Shown here: positions 1-8,235 of the stretch, one piece after another | Position numbering within the stretch: position 1 is the stretch's first letter | Layout: each line of letters begins with the position of its first letter | The notes under the pieces: model-generated | Databases searched by the model: none | Told to the model about the DNA's origin: nothing | Seen by the model: only the letters and a program-made list of their open reading frames with translations | Made by a program: the position numbers and the translations under genes | Origin: Oxalobacteraceae bacterium AB_14 | GTDB taxonomy: Bacteria; Pseudomonadota; Gammaproteobacteria; Burkholderiales; Burkholderiaceae_D | Length of the DNA: 64,000 bases | Assembly (NCBI GenBank): GCA_000381565.1 | Contig: KB906725.1 | Span: forward strand, 2,775,093 to 2,839,092 | Direction of reading: 5' to 3'

Positions 1-178
1 GGGCGGAGCGCAGCGCTTCGGTGGAATCCTGAAGCCAGTCGCGGCTGAATTGCAGGTTCACCTCCGACAGCTTGCGCACCGATTGCAAAGTGGCTTGGGT
101 CAGGTCGCTGAAATAGTCGATACGGGCGAGCGCGTGATTTTTTGCTGCTGGCGCAATGGTTTCCACAAACGAATTCAT
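1..178 (-). CDS. Phasin family protein, N-terminal part (runs off left edge)
   Basis: The first 59 codons of a minus-strand gene are visible. It starts at an ATG at 178 with an AGGAG ribosome site about 6 bases upstream. The protein begins MNSFVETIAPAAKNHALARI and continues through a Gln/Ser/Leu-rich amphipathic stretch typical of phasins, the proteins that coat polyhydroxyalkanoate granules. A complete phasin at 60728-61291 shares the same style (NSLTSKAVQGVEQV-type helices). The C-terminal part lies outside the window. Phasin is the most likely reading, but it rests on only 59 residues. Confidence 0.7.
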   Translation of the reverse strand, partial: MNSFVETIAPAAKNHALARIDYFSDLTQATLQSVRKLSEVNLQFSRDWLQDSTEALRSA

Positions 179-430
179 GTACTTCTCCTGGATGGTGTGG
201 GGCCAAAGAGAGGGTGCTGCAACAGGCGCTCTGGCCGGACGCCTGCGCCACTATCTTCGCAGGTGCAGCATTTTTTTGCCACCCTGGAGCTTGCAGGCAT
301 CATTCGTTTTTCTTGGTCAATAAATTATCCGCTTCGCCACGTCCTTGTCCGTCTCGCCACATAGCGATGGACCGGCGGCGGACGGCTGCGCTAAGGTAGC
401 GCTGTTCCTATCACACATGAAAGCCGGTCC

Positions 431-2233
431 ATGAAAAGAAGAAGCTTGCTCAAGTCGGTAGCGGCCTTGCCGCTGATGTCGCTTACCTCGCTGCGCGCCG
501 CCACCGCGCCGCGCCGCCGGGTGCGCCCCGGCGACGCCGCCTGGCCGTCGGCCGCCGCCTGGGCGCAATTGCAGCAGCGGGTGGACGGCCGCCTGCTCAA
601 GCTGGACGCGCCGTTCGCCGCCTGCGCCGCCGGCGCCGCCGCGCCGGCCTGCACGGCCGCGCTGGACGCGCTGAAAAACACCTACGCCATCGGCGACCAG
701 CCGGCGCTGACGCAGACCAGCGGCTGGCAGGACGCCTGGTCCTCGCAGCCGAGCGCCTACGCGGTGACGGCGCGCGGCACGGCCGACGTGGTGGCGGCGG
801 TCAACTTCGCGCGCGAGCACAATCTGCGGCTGGTGGTCAAAGGCGGCGGCCACAGCTACCAGGGCACGTCCGACGCGCCCGACTCGCTGCTGGTGTGGAC
901 GCGCCAGATGAACGACGCCACGCTGCAGCCGGCCTTCGTCGCCCAGGGCTGCAGCGACGCGCCGCAGCCGGCCGTCACGCTGGGCGCGGGTGCGATGTGG
1001 ATCGACGCCTACGACGCCGTCACCACGCGCGGCGGCCGCTACGTGCAGGGCGGCGGCTGCACCACGGTCGGCGTCGCGGGGCTGGTGCAGAGCGGCGGCT
1101 TCGGCAGCTTCTCCAAGCACTACGGCAGCGCCGCCGCCGGCCTGCTGGAAGCCGAGGTGGTGACCGCCGACGGCCAGGTGCGCATCGCCAACGCCTGCAC
1201 CAATCCCGAACTGTTCTGGGCCTTGAAGGGCGGTGGCGGCGGCAGCGTCGGCGTGGTCACGCGCCTGACCCTGCGCACGCGCGAACTGCCTGAGACCTTC
1301 GGCGCGGTGTTCTTCACCATCAAGGCCGCCAGCGACGAGGCCTACCGCGCGCTGATCGCGCAGGTGCTGGCGTTCTACGCCGGCGCGCTGTTCAACGCCA
1401 ACTGGGGCGAGCAGATCGGCTTCAACACCGGCAACACGGTGGACGTGTCGATGGTGTTCCAGGGCCTGAACCAGCAGCAGGCGGAGGCGGTGTGGGCGCC
1501 GTTCCTGGCCTGGCTGGGCGAGCGGCCCGAATACGCGCTGGAGAAACCGTTGCGCGTGGTGGCGCTGCCGGCGCGGCAGTTCTGGAACCTGGCCTTCTTC
1601 AAGAAATACGCGCCCGGCTTCATGCTGGCCGACGAGCGTCCCGGCGCCCCGGCGCACCACGGCGTGTGGAAGGGCGACGCCGAGGACGCGGGCTGGTTCA
1701 TCCACGGCTACCACTCGGCCTGGCTGCCGGCCACGCTGCTGGCCGCCGAACAGCAGGCGCAGCTGGCCGACGCGCTGTTCCGCAGCACGCGGCACTGGCG
1801 CGTGGGCCTGCACTTCAACAAGGGACTGGCCGGCGCCTCGGCCGCCGACCTGGCCGCGGCGCGCGACACGGCGATGAATCCGGACGTGCTGGGCGCGTTC
1901 GCGCTGGCCATCATCGCCGGCGGCGACGGCCCGCATTATCCGGGCATGCCGGACGCGAAGGAGGAAGCGGAGCAGCGCGCGCAGCGTGGCCGCGAACGGG
2001 CCGCGTCGATCGGCCGGGCGATGGCGGAATTGCGCAAGGCCGCGCCCAGGGCCGGCTCCTATGTGTCGGAGAGCGACTACTTCCTCAAGGACTGGCAGGC
2101 CGCGTTCTGGGGCGCCAACTACAAGCGGCTGGCGCGCGCCAAGCGCCAGTACGATCCGCACGGCCTGTTCTTCGTGCGCCACGGCGTCGGCAGCGAGGCC
2201 TGGAGCGACGACGGCTTCACGCGCAAAGGCTGA
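431..2233 (+). CDS. Secreted FAD-linked oxidase, berberine-bridge-enzyme type
   Basis: A 600-residue oxidoreductase of the FAD_binding_4 plus BBE C-terminal family. The N terminus (MKRRSLLKSVAALPLMSL, cleavage near ATA) is an export signal with a basic start. The FAD-binding domain has GGGHS with His about 141, the usual 8-alpha-histidyl-FAD attachment site. It also has GGGCTTVG with Cys about 210, matching the second attachment site of bicovalent BBE-type flavoproteins. The last 60 residues (YFLKDWQAAFWGANYKRLARAK and following) are the BBE domain that helps form the substrate pocket. Such enzymes oxidise sugars or alcohols using O2; the substrate here cannot be told. The gene stands alone and ends 12 bases from the convergent M24 peptidase gene. 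Confidence 0.88.
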   Translation: MKRRSLLKSVAALPLMSLTSLRAATAPRRRVRPGDAAWPSAAAWAQLQQRVDGRLLKLDAPFAACAAGAAAPACTAALDALKNTYAIGDQPALTQTSGWQDAWSSQPSAYAVTARGTADVVAAVNFAREHNLRLVVKGGGHSYQGTSDAPDSLLVWTRQMNDATLQPAFVAQGCSDAPQPAVTLGAGAMWIDAYDAVTTRGGRYVQGGGCTTVGVAGLVQSGGFGSFSKHYGSAAAGLLEAEVVTADGQVRIANACTNPELFWALKGGGGGSVGVVTRLTLRTRELPETFGAVFFTIKAASDEAYRALIAQVLAFYAGALFNANWGEQIGFNTGNTVDVSMVFQGLNQQQAEAVWAPFLAWLGERPEYALEKPLRVVALPARQFWNLAFFKKYAPGFMLADERPGAPAHHGVWKGDAEDAGWFIHGYHSAWLPATLLAAEQQAQLADALFRSTRHWRVGLHFNKGLAGASAADLAAARDTAMNPDVLGAFALAIIAGGDGPHYPGMPDAKEEAEQRAQRGRERAASIGRAMAELRKAAPRAGSYVSESDYFLKDWQAAFWGANYKRLARAKRQYDPHGLFFVRHGVGSEAWSDDGFTRKG

Positions 2234-2245
2234 CGCCGGCGCCGA

Positions 2246-3556
2246 TCAGGGCTCGAGGTGGGGCGCGCGGCGCGGCACCAGCAGCAGCTCCTTCTGGCGT
2301 CCGCCGATGTAGCGGATGCCGGCCTGGTCGAAGTAGGCGTCTTCCTCCAGCATGATGCGCACCGGCTCGGCGTAGCCCGGCAGCGCGGTGGCCGCATTGA
2401 GTTCGATCGAGTAGGCGGTGCGGTAGCGCAGCGCCTCGTCGCCGCTGCCCGGCACGCCGTCCTGCATGTCCCACATGCCGATGGCGGGACCGGCGGCGTG
2501 GCCGTGGTAGCCGATCGGATGGGTGTAGATGGTGGGGTTGAGGTTCTCGGCGCGCGCCTGCGCCAGCGCGGACGCCAGCATCTGGTTGCCGGTGCGGCCC
2601 TGCCGGAACTGCGAGGTCAGGATGTCCTGCAGGCGGTTGGCGCGGGCGAAGGCCTGCACCAGCGCGGCCGGCGCGGCGCTCTCGCCGGGCTTGAGCACAT
2701 AGGCATGCTGCTGCACGTCGGTGTTCAGGCGCAGGTAGGTGATGCCGATGTCCACGTGCAGCAGGTCGCCGGGGATGATGATGTCGGCGTCGGCCAGGCC
2801 CTTGCCCTGGCGCTGGATCTCCACCGATGGATGGAACCACGTGTCGTAGCCCAGGTCGCGGATCTTCTGGCGGAACCACCACACCACGTCCTCGCTGGTG
2901 GTGATGCCGGGCGTGATCACGCGTTCGGAAAATCCTTCGGCGATGATCTTGTGGGTGGCGTCGACCAGCTGCGGGTAGATCTGCATCTCGCGTTCGGTGC
3001 GGGTCTCCAGCCAGCGCACCGCCAGCGGCTCGGCCGACACCACTTTCGACCGGTACTCGGGCGGCAGCGCTTGCAGCAGTTCGGTGTAGTCGGTGTGGGC
3101 GATGCCGTCGGCGTGGCCGAAGTGGCGCGAGGTGTCGAGCGCGATCCGGTTCGGCTTGCGCTGCTTGACCAGCGCCACCAGCGCATCCCACTGGTTGGGG
3201 AATTTCTGCATGTCCCATGCCGCCGCGATGCTCTTGCCGACGTTGTAGCGCGCCACCGCCAGCTTGTCGACGCGATCGCTGGCCGGGTCGCGGTAGAACA
3301 GCAGCACCGTGCGCCGCCGCGCGTTGAGCCACTCGGCCGGCAGCATGGTCTTGAGCACCGGGTCTTCGTTGTATTCGCGCGCCACCACGATCCACATATC
3401 GATGCCGGTCTGCGCCATCATGTCCGGCAGCAGCGTGTCGAAGCGTTCGGCCAGCAGCTGGTTGATCACGGCCGCCTGTTCGCGCACGGGCAGCACCTGG
3501 GCCGGCGCATGGGCGGCCGCCAGCAGCAGGGACATCGCAAGGAGATATTTTTTCAT
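2246..3556 (-). CDS. Secreted M24-family metallopeptidase (Xaa-Pro aminopeptidase-like)
   Basis: This 436-residue protein has a signal peptide (MKKYLLAMSLLLAAAHAPAQ). A creatinase-like N domain (about 30-180) is followed by the pita-bread M24 domain. The five metal ligands expected for M24 can be placed: Asp269 in HVDIG, Asp280 in LNTD, His346 in THPIGYHGH, Glu385 in SIELN, and a Glu at about 404-405 in MLEEDAYF. It probably releases N-terminal residues, perhaps next to proline, in the periplasm using two divalent metals. It is divergent from the alpha/beta hydrolase gene, with 107 bases between the two starts. The exact peptide preference cannot be read from sequence. Confidence 0.88.
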   Translation of the reverse strand: MKKYLLAMSLLLAAAHAPAQVLPVREQAAVINQLLAERFDTLLPDMMAQTGIDMWIVVAREYNEDPVLKTMLPAEWLNARRRTVLLFYRDPASDRVDKLAVARYNVGKSIAAAWDMQKFPNQWDALVALVKQRKPNRIALDTSRHFGHADGIAHTDYTELLQALPPEYRSKVVSAEPLAVRWLETRTEREMQIYPQLVDATHKIIAEGFSERVITPGITTSEDVVWWFRQKIRDLGYDTWFHPSVEIQRQGKGLADADIIIPGDLLHVDIGITYLRLNTDVQQHAYVLKPGESAAPAALVQAFARANRLQDILTSQFRQGRTGNQMLASALAQARAENLNPTIYTHPIGYHGHAAGPAIGMWDMQDGVPGSGDEALRYRTAYSIELNAATALPGYAEPVRIMLEEDAYFDQAGIRYIGGRQKELLLVPRRAPHLEP

Positions 3557-3663
3557 CCGCCCATTTGACCACAGCGCCGGGCGAAGTCAATCAACTAGCT
3601 GCATACTTGTTAAAAAAACACTCTTGCGTTACGCTGGCGTCAGTTCACTCACGAGGAGCATCT

Positions 3664-4437
3664 ATGGCATCGATTTTCTACCTGCACGGCGGCCCGGGCC
3701 TGAGCGTCGCCATCGAACGCACGCGCTTCCCGCAGGCCGACGACGTGGAATGGTGGCAGCAGCCGCCCGCCGCGCCGTGCGCGCAGCGCCCCTACCTGGA
3801 TTTGCTGGAGGCCACGCTGGCCGGATTCCGCCGCAGCGCGCAGGCGCACGGCGCGCCGCTGACCGTGATGGCCAGCTCCTTCGGCGCGCACCTGGCGATC
3901 CACGTCGCCAACCACGCGCCGGAACTGGTGGCGCGCGTGGTGCTGCTGGCGCCGACCTATAATCCCGAGCAGGCCGCGCTGCGGCTGGTGCGGCACGCCC
4001 TGTCGGTCAACGCCGGCCATGCCGACGCGCCCAAGGTCGTGGCGGCGCTGGCGGCCTACGAAGCGGCGCCGGGGCGGGCGCGTTTCTGGGACGTGTTCGG
4101 TGCGCTGCAACTGCTGCCGGATGTGCCGTCGCTGTATTTCGGCCCGCACGCCGGCGATGCGCCGCGCCATTTCCTCGACGTGCTGCAGCAGCCGGGCGCC
4201 TTTGACGGCCCGACCTCGGTTGCGGTGTCGGACGACTTTGCGGCCAGCTTCCAGCCGCCGGGACGCAGCGCCTTCCATGGTCCGGTGTCGGTGCTGTTCG
4301 GCCGCTACGACCCGATGATAGACGCGGAACAGGATGGCCCCATCTGGCGCGCCATCTTCCCGCAGGCGAGTGTGCGCCTGGTCGACAGCGGCCACTTCCC
4401 GCTGCTCGAATCGTCGCTAGAAGCCTGCCTGGATTAG
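3664..4437 (+). CDS. Alpha/beta hydrolase
   Basis: A 257-residue hydrolase with a readable triad: nucleophile Ser72 in MASSFGAH (an A-x-S-x-G variant of G-x-S-x-G), Asp216 in FGRYDPMID and His244 in DSGHFPLLE. The oxyanion loop HGGPG lies near residue 8. I chose the ATG at 3664 because a GAGGAG ribosome site sits just upstream and the protein then begins directly with the first beta strand; the frame stays open upstream to 3565, but that extension has no homology character. It is cytoplasmic, with no signal. The substrate is unknown (ester, lactone or peptide). Confidence 0.82.
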   Translation: MASIFYLHGGPGLSVAIERTRFPQADDVEWWQQPPAAPCAQRPYLDLLEATLAGFRRSAQAHGAPLTVMASSFGAHLAIHVANHAPELVARVVLLAPTYNPEQAALRLVRHALSVNAGHADAPKVVAALAAYEAAPGRARFWDVFGALQLLPDVPSLYFGPHAGDAPRHFLDVLQQPGAFDGPTSVAVSDDFAASFQPPGRSAFHGPVSVLFGRYDPMIDAEQDGPIWRAIFPQASVRLVDSGHFPLLESSLEACLD

Positions 4438-4441
4438 AGGC

Positions 4442-4519
4442 GTCGTTCCCGCGAAAGCGGGAACCCATACGGAGCCGGACTGGATGCTCAGCATGGGTTC
4501 CCGCGTGCGCGGGAACGAC
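4442..4519. repeat. REP-like inverted-repeat element, copy 1
   Basis: The element opens with GTCGTTCCCGCGAAAGCGGG, a hairpin with a GAAA tetraloop, and closes with a second hairpin (TTCCCGCGTGCGCGGGAA) ending in CGAC, so the whole unit is an imperfect palindrome. Two further copies lie at 28231-28310 and 35235-35320. This copy fills the gap between the convergent hydrolase and MFS genes, so it could end transcription from both sides. Confidence 0.85.
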
Positions 4520-4522
4520 CGG

Positions 4523-6316
4523 TCAGCGCGAGAAGTGGGCGTCGATTTCTTCCAGCGTCTTGCCCTTGGTTTCGGGCAGCAGGAAGGTGGCGGTCAGGAA
4601 GTACAGCAGCGCGCAACCGGCGCCGTAGAAGAACAGCGTGGCGTAGCCATACTGGCCCACTGTCGGCAGGAACACCGCCGCGATCACGGTGGACACGAAC
4701 TGGTTGATCAGCAGCGCCACGCTCATGCCGTTGGAGCGGATGCGGTTGGGCATCAGCTCCGACAACGCTAGCCACACGCACACGCCGGGGCCCACCGCGA
4801 AGCTGGCGACGAACAGGCAAATCGCCAGCGCCACCTGCCAGCCGTGCGTGGACGGCGGCACCGCCGACAGGTGCGCCTGCTCGATGCGCAGCGGCGCGCC
4901 GACCGCTTCGGCCGGATCGGCGAACGGATTCAGATGCAGGCGGCGGAAGAAGGCGCCGATCACGCTGTCCGCCTGCACCGTGTCTTCACGGGCGACGCGC
5001 AGCAGCGGCAGCGCCGGATCGTCGCTGCGGCGGCTTTGCACATTGGTGAACGGACCGTAGGAATAGGCGATCGACAGCTGCATGGCCGCGCCGTCGGCCG
5101 GCGTGCCGCCCAGCGCCTGCAAGGTGGCCGGGTCGAGGCGCAGTTCCAGGCCGTTGGCCTGAACGCGCGTTTGCAGCATGGCGCTGATGTCGCGCTGTTC
5201 GCCTTCGACGCTGCGGAACAGCAGGCCCGCCGTGATCAGCGCCAGCACGATGCCGCCGGTGCCCAGCATCATCAGGAACTTGCGGCCCTTGCGGTCCACC
5301 AGCGCCACCGCCACCACCGTCATCACCGCGTTGAGCACCTTGAGCGCGACGTCGGCCATGTTGGCGGTGGCGCCGGGCAGGCCGGCCTGGTTGAGGATGG
5401 TGACCACGTAGGCCAGGATGGAATTGATGCCGGTCGCCTGCGTCAGCGCCAGCACCAGGCAGGCCAGCAGGAAGGGCAGCACGTAGCGGCGGCTGAGCAG
5501 GCGGTCGCTCGCCATCGCGCCGCCGGACGAGGTGACCGGCGACAGCGCCAGTTCGATGTCGCGCAGTTCCGCCTCCGCCTCGGCGGCGGGACGGGTGCGC
5601 AGCAGCGCGGCGCGGGCCTGGGCGATGCGGCCCTTGCGCGCCAGCCAGCGCGGCGATTCGGACAGCAGCAGGCCGCCCAGCGTGAACACCAGGCCCGGCG
5701 CCAGGCACACCCAGAAGATGCTGCGCCATGCGTGGTCCTTGGCCGCGAACACCGCGTCGGCGCGCGCCGCCTCCGCCAGATGCTGCGCCGCCGCCGTGGC
5801 GGTTTCCACCGTCTGCGCCTGGAACAATCCGATCAGCGCCGCCGCCACCAGGCCGATGGTCAGCAGCAGCTGGAACAGCGCCGCGCCGCGGCCGCGATGG
5901 CGCGCGTGCAGGCATTCGGCCAGGTACAGCGGCACCACCACGCCGATCAAGCCGCCGCTGATGCCTTGCAGCAGACGGCCCAGCATCAGCGGCAGGTAGC
6001 CGTCGGCCAGCGCGATCAGCGGTATGCTCAAGGTGAACAAGGCGCCGGCCAGCACCATCGCGGCGCGCCGTCCCACCAGGTCGGCCAGCGCGCCGGCGAA
6101 CAGCGACGACAGCACGGAGCCCAGCAGCACCGCCGCGACGATAAAGCCCAGCTGCTGCGCGCTCAGCTTCCACGCCACCGACGCCGTCGATTCAAGATAG
6201 GGCAGGGCGCCGGCGATGATGCCGACGTCTATCCCGTAAAGCAGCCCTCCCATGCCGGCGATAAACAGCAGAAAGCCCATGGCGCGGGCGGGTGCGGTTG
6301 GCAGGGTGGCTTGCAT
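4523..6316 (-). CDS. MFS sugar porter, candidate GalNAc/amino-sugar permease
   Basis: A 597-residue inner-membrane transporter of the sugar-porter branch of MFS. It has the TM2-3 signature (ADLVGRR), its second-half repeat (VDRKGRK), SPRWLARKG after TM6 and PETKGKT after TM12. The family is usually about 450-500 residues. Here there is an extra segment of about 120 residues (368-490) between TM9 and TM10, predicted periplasmic, and a longer TM5-TM6 loop. The ATG at 6316 has GGAG 5 bases upstream. It is the last gene of the six-gene aga operon, 11 bases after nagA, so it probably imports N-acetylgalactosamine or a related sugar. Specificity is inferred from context only. Confidence 0.83.
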   Translation of the reverse strand: MQATLPTAPARAMGFLLFIAGMGGLLYGIDVGIIAGALPYLESTASVAWKLSAQQLGFIVAAVLLGSVLSSLFAGALADLVGRRAAMVLAGALFTLSIPLIALADGYLPLMLGRLLQGISGGLIGVVVPLYLAECLHARHRGRGAALFQLLLTIGLVAAALIGLFQAQTVETATAAAQHLAEAARADAVFAAKDHAWRSIFWVCLAPGLVFTLGGLLLSESPRWLARKGRIAQARAALLRTRPAAEAEAELRDIELALSPVTSSGGAMASDRLLSRRYVLPFLLACLVLALTQATGINSILAYVVTILNQAGLPGATANMADVALKVLNAVMTVVAVALVDRKGRKFLMMLGTGGIVLALITAGLLFRSVEGEQRDISAMLQTRVQANGLELRLDPATLQALGGTPADGAAMQLSIAYSYGPFTNVQSRRSDDPALPLLRVAREDTVQADSVIGAFFRRLHLNPFADPAEAVGAPLRIEQAHLSAVPPSTHGWQVALAICLFVASFAVGPGVCVWLALSELMPNRIRSNGMSVALLINQFVSTVIAAVFLPTVGQYGYATLFFYGAGCALLYFLTATFLLPETKGKTLEEIDAHFSR

Positions 6317-6327
6317 CGATACTCCGG

Positions 6328-7431
6328 CTAGTGTGAAGAAAGATCGATGGCTTCGCCTTCTACGAAGACGGCCACCGGCTGTAAATCGGCGTTCAGGACC
6401 ACCAGGTCGGCCCAGGCGCCGGGCGCCAGTCGGCCGCGCTCCGTCTCGCCGATGTAGTCGGCGGGGTAGAGCGACAGGCGGTTGGAGGCGTCGGCCAGGT
6501 CCAGCCCGAGGCCGACGAAATTGCGCAGCGCCTGGTCCATCGTCAGCACCGAGCCGGCCAGCGAACCGGTGGCCAGCCGCACGCAGCCCAGGCACTTGTA
6601 GACGCGCTGGCTGCCCAGCCCATACTCGCCGTCCGGCATGCCGGTGGCCGAGGTGGCGTCGGTCACGCCGTACAGGCGCGGGATGGCGCGCAGCGCGGCG
6701 CGGATCGCGCCTTCGTGCACGTGCTGCAAATCCGGGATGATCTCGGCGTATTCGGCATGCGCCAGCGCGGCGCCGGCGATGCCGGGGTGGCGGTGGTTGA
6801 GCGCCGTCATGCCGTTGAACAGGTGGGTGAAGCCGGCCGCGCCGGCGTTCAGCGCGGCCACGCCGTCCTCGTAGCTGCCGTTGCTGTGGCCCAGCTGCAC
6901 GCGGATGCCCATCTGCCTGAGCATCGGGATCAGCGCCAGGTGGCCGTCCACCTCGGTGGCGATGGTCAGCGCGCGGATCGGCGCCAGTTCGTGATAGCTG
7001 CGCACCAGCTCCAGGCTGGCCACGGCCACCGAGTCGGCCGGCTGCGCGCCGAGGCGGTGGATGCTCAGGAACGGGCCTTCCAGGTGCACGCCCAGCATGC
7101 GCGCGGCGCCGGCCGGGCGCGCGGCGATCACGCGGGCCAGGCCCTTGAGCGCGCGCCGGATCGAATTGTCGGTGGCCGTCATGGTGGTGCCCAGCATCGC
7201 CGTGGTGCCGTGGCGCGCGTGGCTGCGCGCGACGCTGGCGCCGGCGTCGCCGCCCTGCATGATGTCGACGCCGGCGGCGCCGTGCACGTGCAGGTCGATG
7301 AAGCCGGGCAGGATGGTCAGGCCGCTGTTGTTGCCGGCCTGCGCGTCCGCCTGGATGGTTTGAATGCGCTGGTTGAAGGCGATGCTGCCCGTGATCCAGC
7401 CCTGTGGTGTGAGAATTCTGCCGCTTAACAC
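6328..7431 (-). CDS. nagA: N-acetylhexosamine-6-phosphate deacetylase (NagA/AgaA family)
   Basis: A 367-residue amidohydrolase that removes acetate from N-acetylglucosamine- or N-acetylgalactosamine-6-phosphate in the cytoplasm. Visible family motifs in order: PGFIDLHVHG (metal ligands), GVHLEGPFL (metal-binding Glu), QLGHSNGS, THLFNGM (substrate and metal loop), DLQHVH and VTDATSATGMPDG (catalytic Asp region). It starts with GTG at 7431, three bases after the agaR stop, so it is probably translationally coupled. The neighbours (AgaS, ROK kinase, GatZ, AgaR) suggest GalNAc-6-P rather than GlcNAc-6-P as substrate; sequence alone does not settle this. Confidence 0.9.
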   Translation of the reverse strand: MLSGRILTPQGWITGSIAFNQRIQTIQADAQAGNNSGLTILPGFIDLHVHGAAGVDIMQGGDAGASVARSHARHGTTAMLGTTMTATDNSIRRALKGLARVIAARPAGAARMLGVHLEGPFLSIHRLGAQPADSVAVASLELVRSYHELAPIRALTIATEVDGHLALIPMLRQMGIRVQLGHSNGSYEDGVAALNAGAAGFTHLFNGMTALNHRHPGIAGAALAHAEYAEIIPDLQHVHEGAIRAALRAIPRLYGVTDATSATGMPDGEYGLGSQRVYKCLGCVRLATGSLAGSVLTMDQALRNFVGLGLDLADASNRLSLYPADYIGETERGRLAPGAWADLVVLNADLQPVAVFVEGEAIDLSSH

Positions 7432-7434
7432 TGT

Positions 7435-8202
7435 TTATTCCGCTATCAGGAGTTCGATGCCGGCTTCCAGCAGGCCATCGCGGTATTCCGCGCTGATGCT
7501 GGCGTCGGTAATGACGGTATGGACGCGGTCCAGCTGCACGATGCGGTGCAGGCTGACGCGCCCGAATTTGGAGGCGTCGGCGAGGACGATGATTTTCTTG
7601 GCCCGCTCCACCATCTTGTGGTTCAGGCTCGCCTCCGCCTCGTGGTGGGTGGTGACGCCGAACTGCAGGTCGAAGCCGTCGACGCCGAGGAACAGCTTGT
7701 CGAAGCTATAGGCCTGCAGGCAGGCCTCGGCCTGCGTGCCCTGGATCGACAGCGACTGCTTGCGCAGCAGGCCGCCGGTCAGGATCAGGTCGACGCCGGG
7801 GGCGTCCGCCAGTTCCCAGGCGATGTTCAGGCCATTGGTCATCACCGTCACGTTCTGCGCCTCGCGCAGATGGCGCGCCAGCGAGATGGTGGTGGTGCCC
7901 GAATCGATGATGATGTTGTCGCCCGGCTGCACCATGCGCGCGGCCCAGGCGCCGATGCGCTCCTTCTGTTCGTGGTTCAGCGCGTCCTTCTGCGGGATGG
8001 TCTGCTCGGGCGGCGGGGTGCGGGTCAGCGTGGCGCCGCCGTGGCTGCGCGTGGCCAGGCCCTGCGATTCGAGCGCACTGAGGTCGCTGCGGATGGTGAC
8101 GGCGGAGACGCCCAGCTGGTCCACCAGCGCGGCCACCTGGACCGAGCCGTGTTGGGTAAGCGCCTGCAAGATGGAGGCGCGGCGTTGGCTGGTATTTCGC
8201 AT
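7435..8202 (-). CDS. agaR: DeoR-family transcriptional regulator (AgaR-like)
   Basis: A 255-residue regulator with an N-terminal DeoR winged helix-turn-helix (RRASILQALTQHGSVQVAAL through HGGATL, about 7-60). The C-terminal sugar-phosphate sensor domain contains the family's DSGTT and GGLLR signatures (about 90-140). It lies inside the aga operon between gatZ (33-base gap) and nagA (3-base gap). AgaR proteins repress amino-sugar operons and are released by a sugar phosphate. CGAAAG repeats in the shared agaS/GH31 promoter region are the likely operators. The agaR name rests on context. Confidence 0.87.
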   Translation of the reverse strand: MRNTSQRRASILQALTQHGSVQVAALVDQLGVSAVTIRSDLSALESQGLATRSHGGATLTRTPPPEQTIPQKDALNHEQKERIGAWAARMVQPGDNIIIDSGTTTISLARHLREAQNVTVMTNGLNIAWELADAPGVDLILTGGLLRKQSLSIQGTQAEACLQAYSFDKLFLGVDGFDLQFGVTTHHEAEASLNHKMVERAKKIIVLADASKFGRVSLHRIVQLDRVHTVITDASISAEYRDGLLEAGIELLIAE

Positions 8203-8235
8203 TATTGTGCAGTCGATTTTACAAAAACGTCGAGC

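Noticed and set aside
6317-6595. N-terminal extension of the MFS transporter frame by 93 codons.
   Set aside because: It overlaps nagA coding sequence and has no membrane or family features. The ATG at 6316 has a ribosome site.
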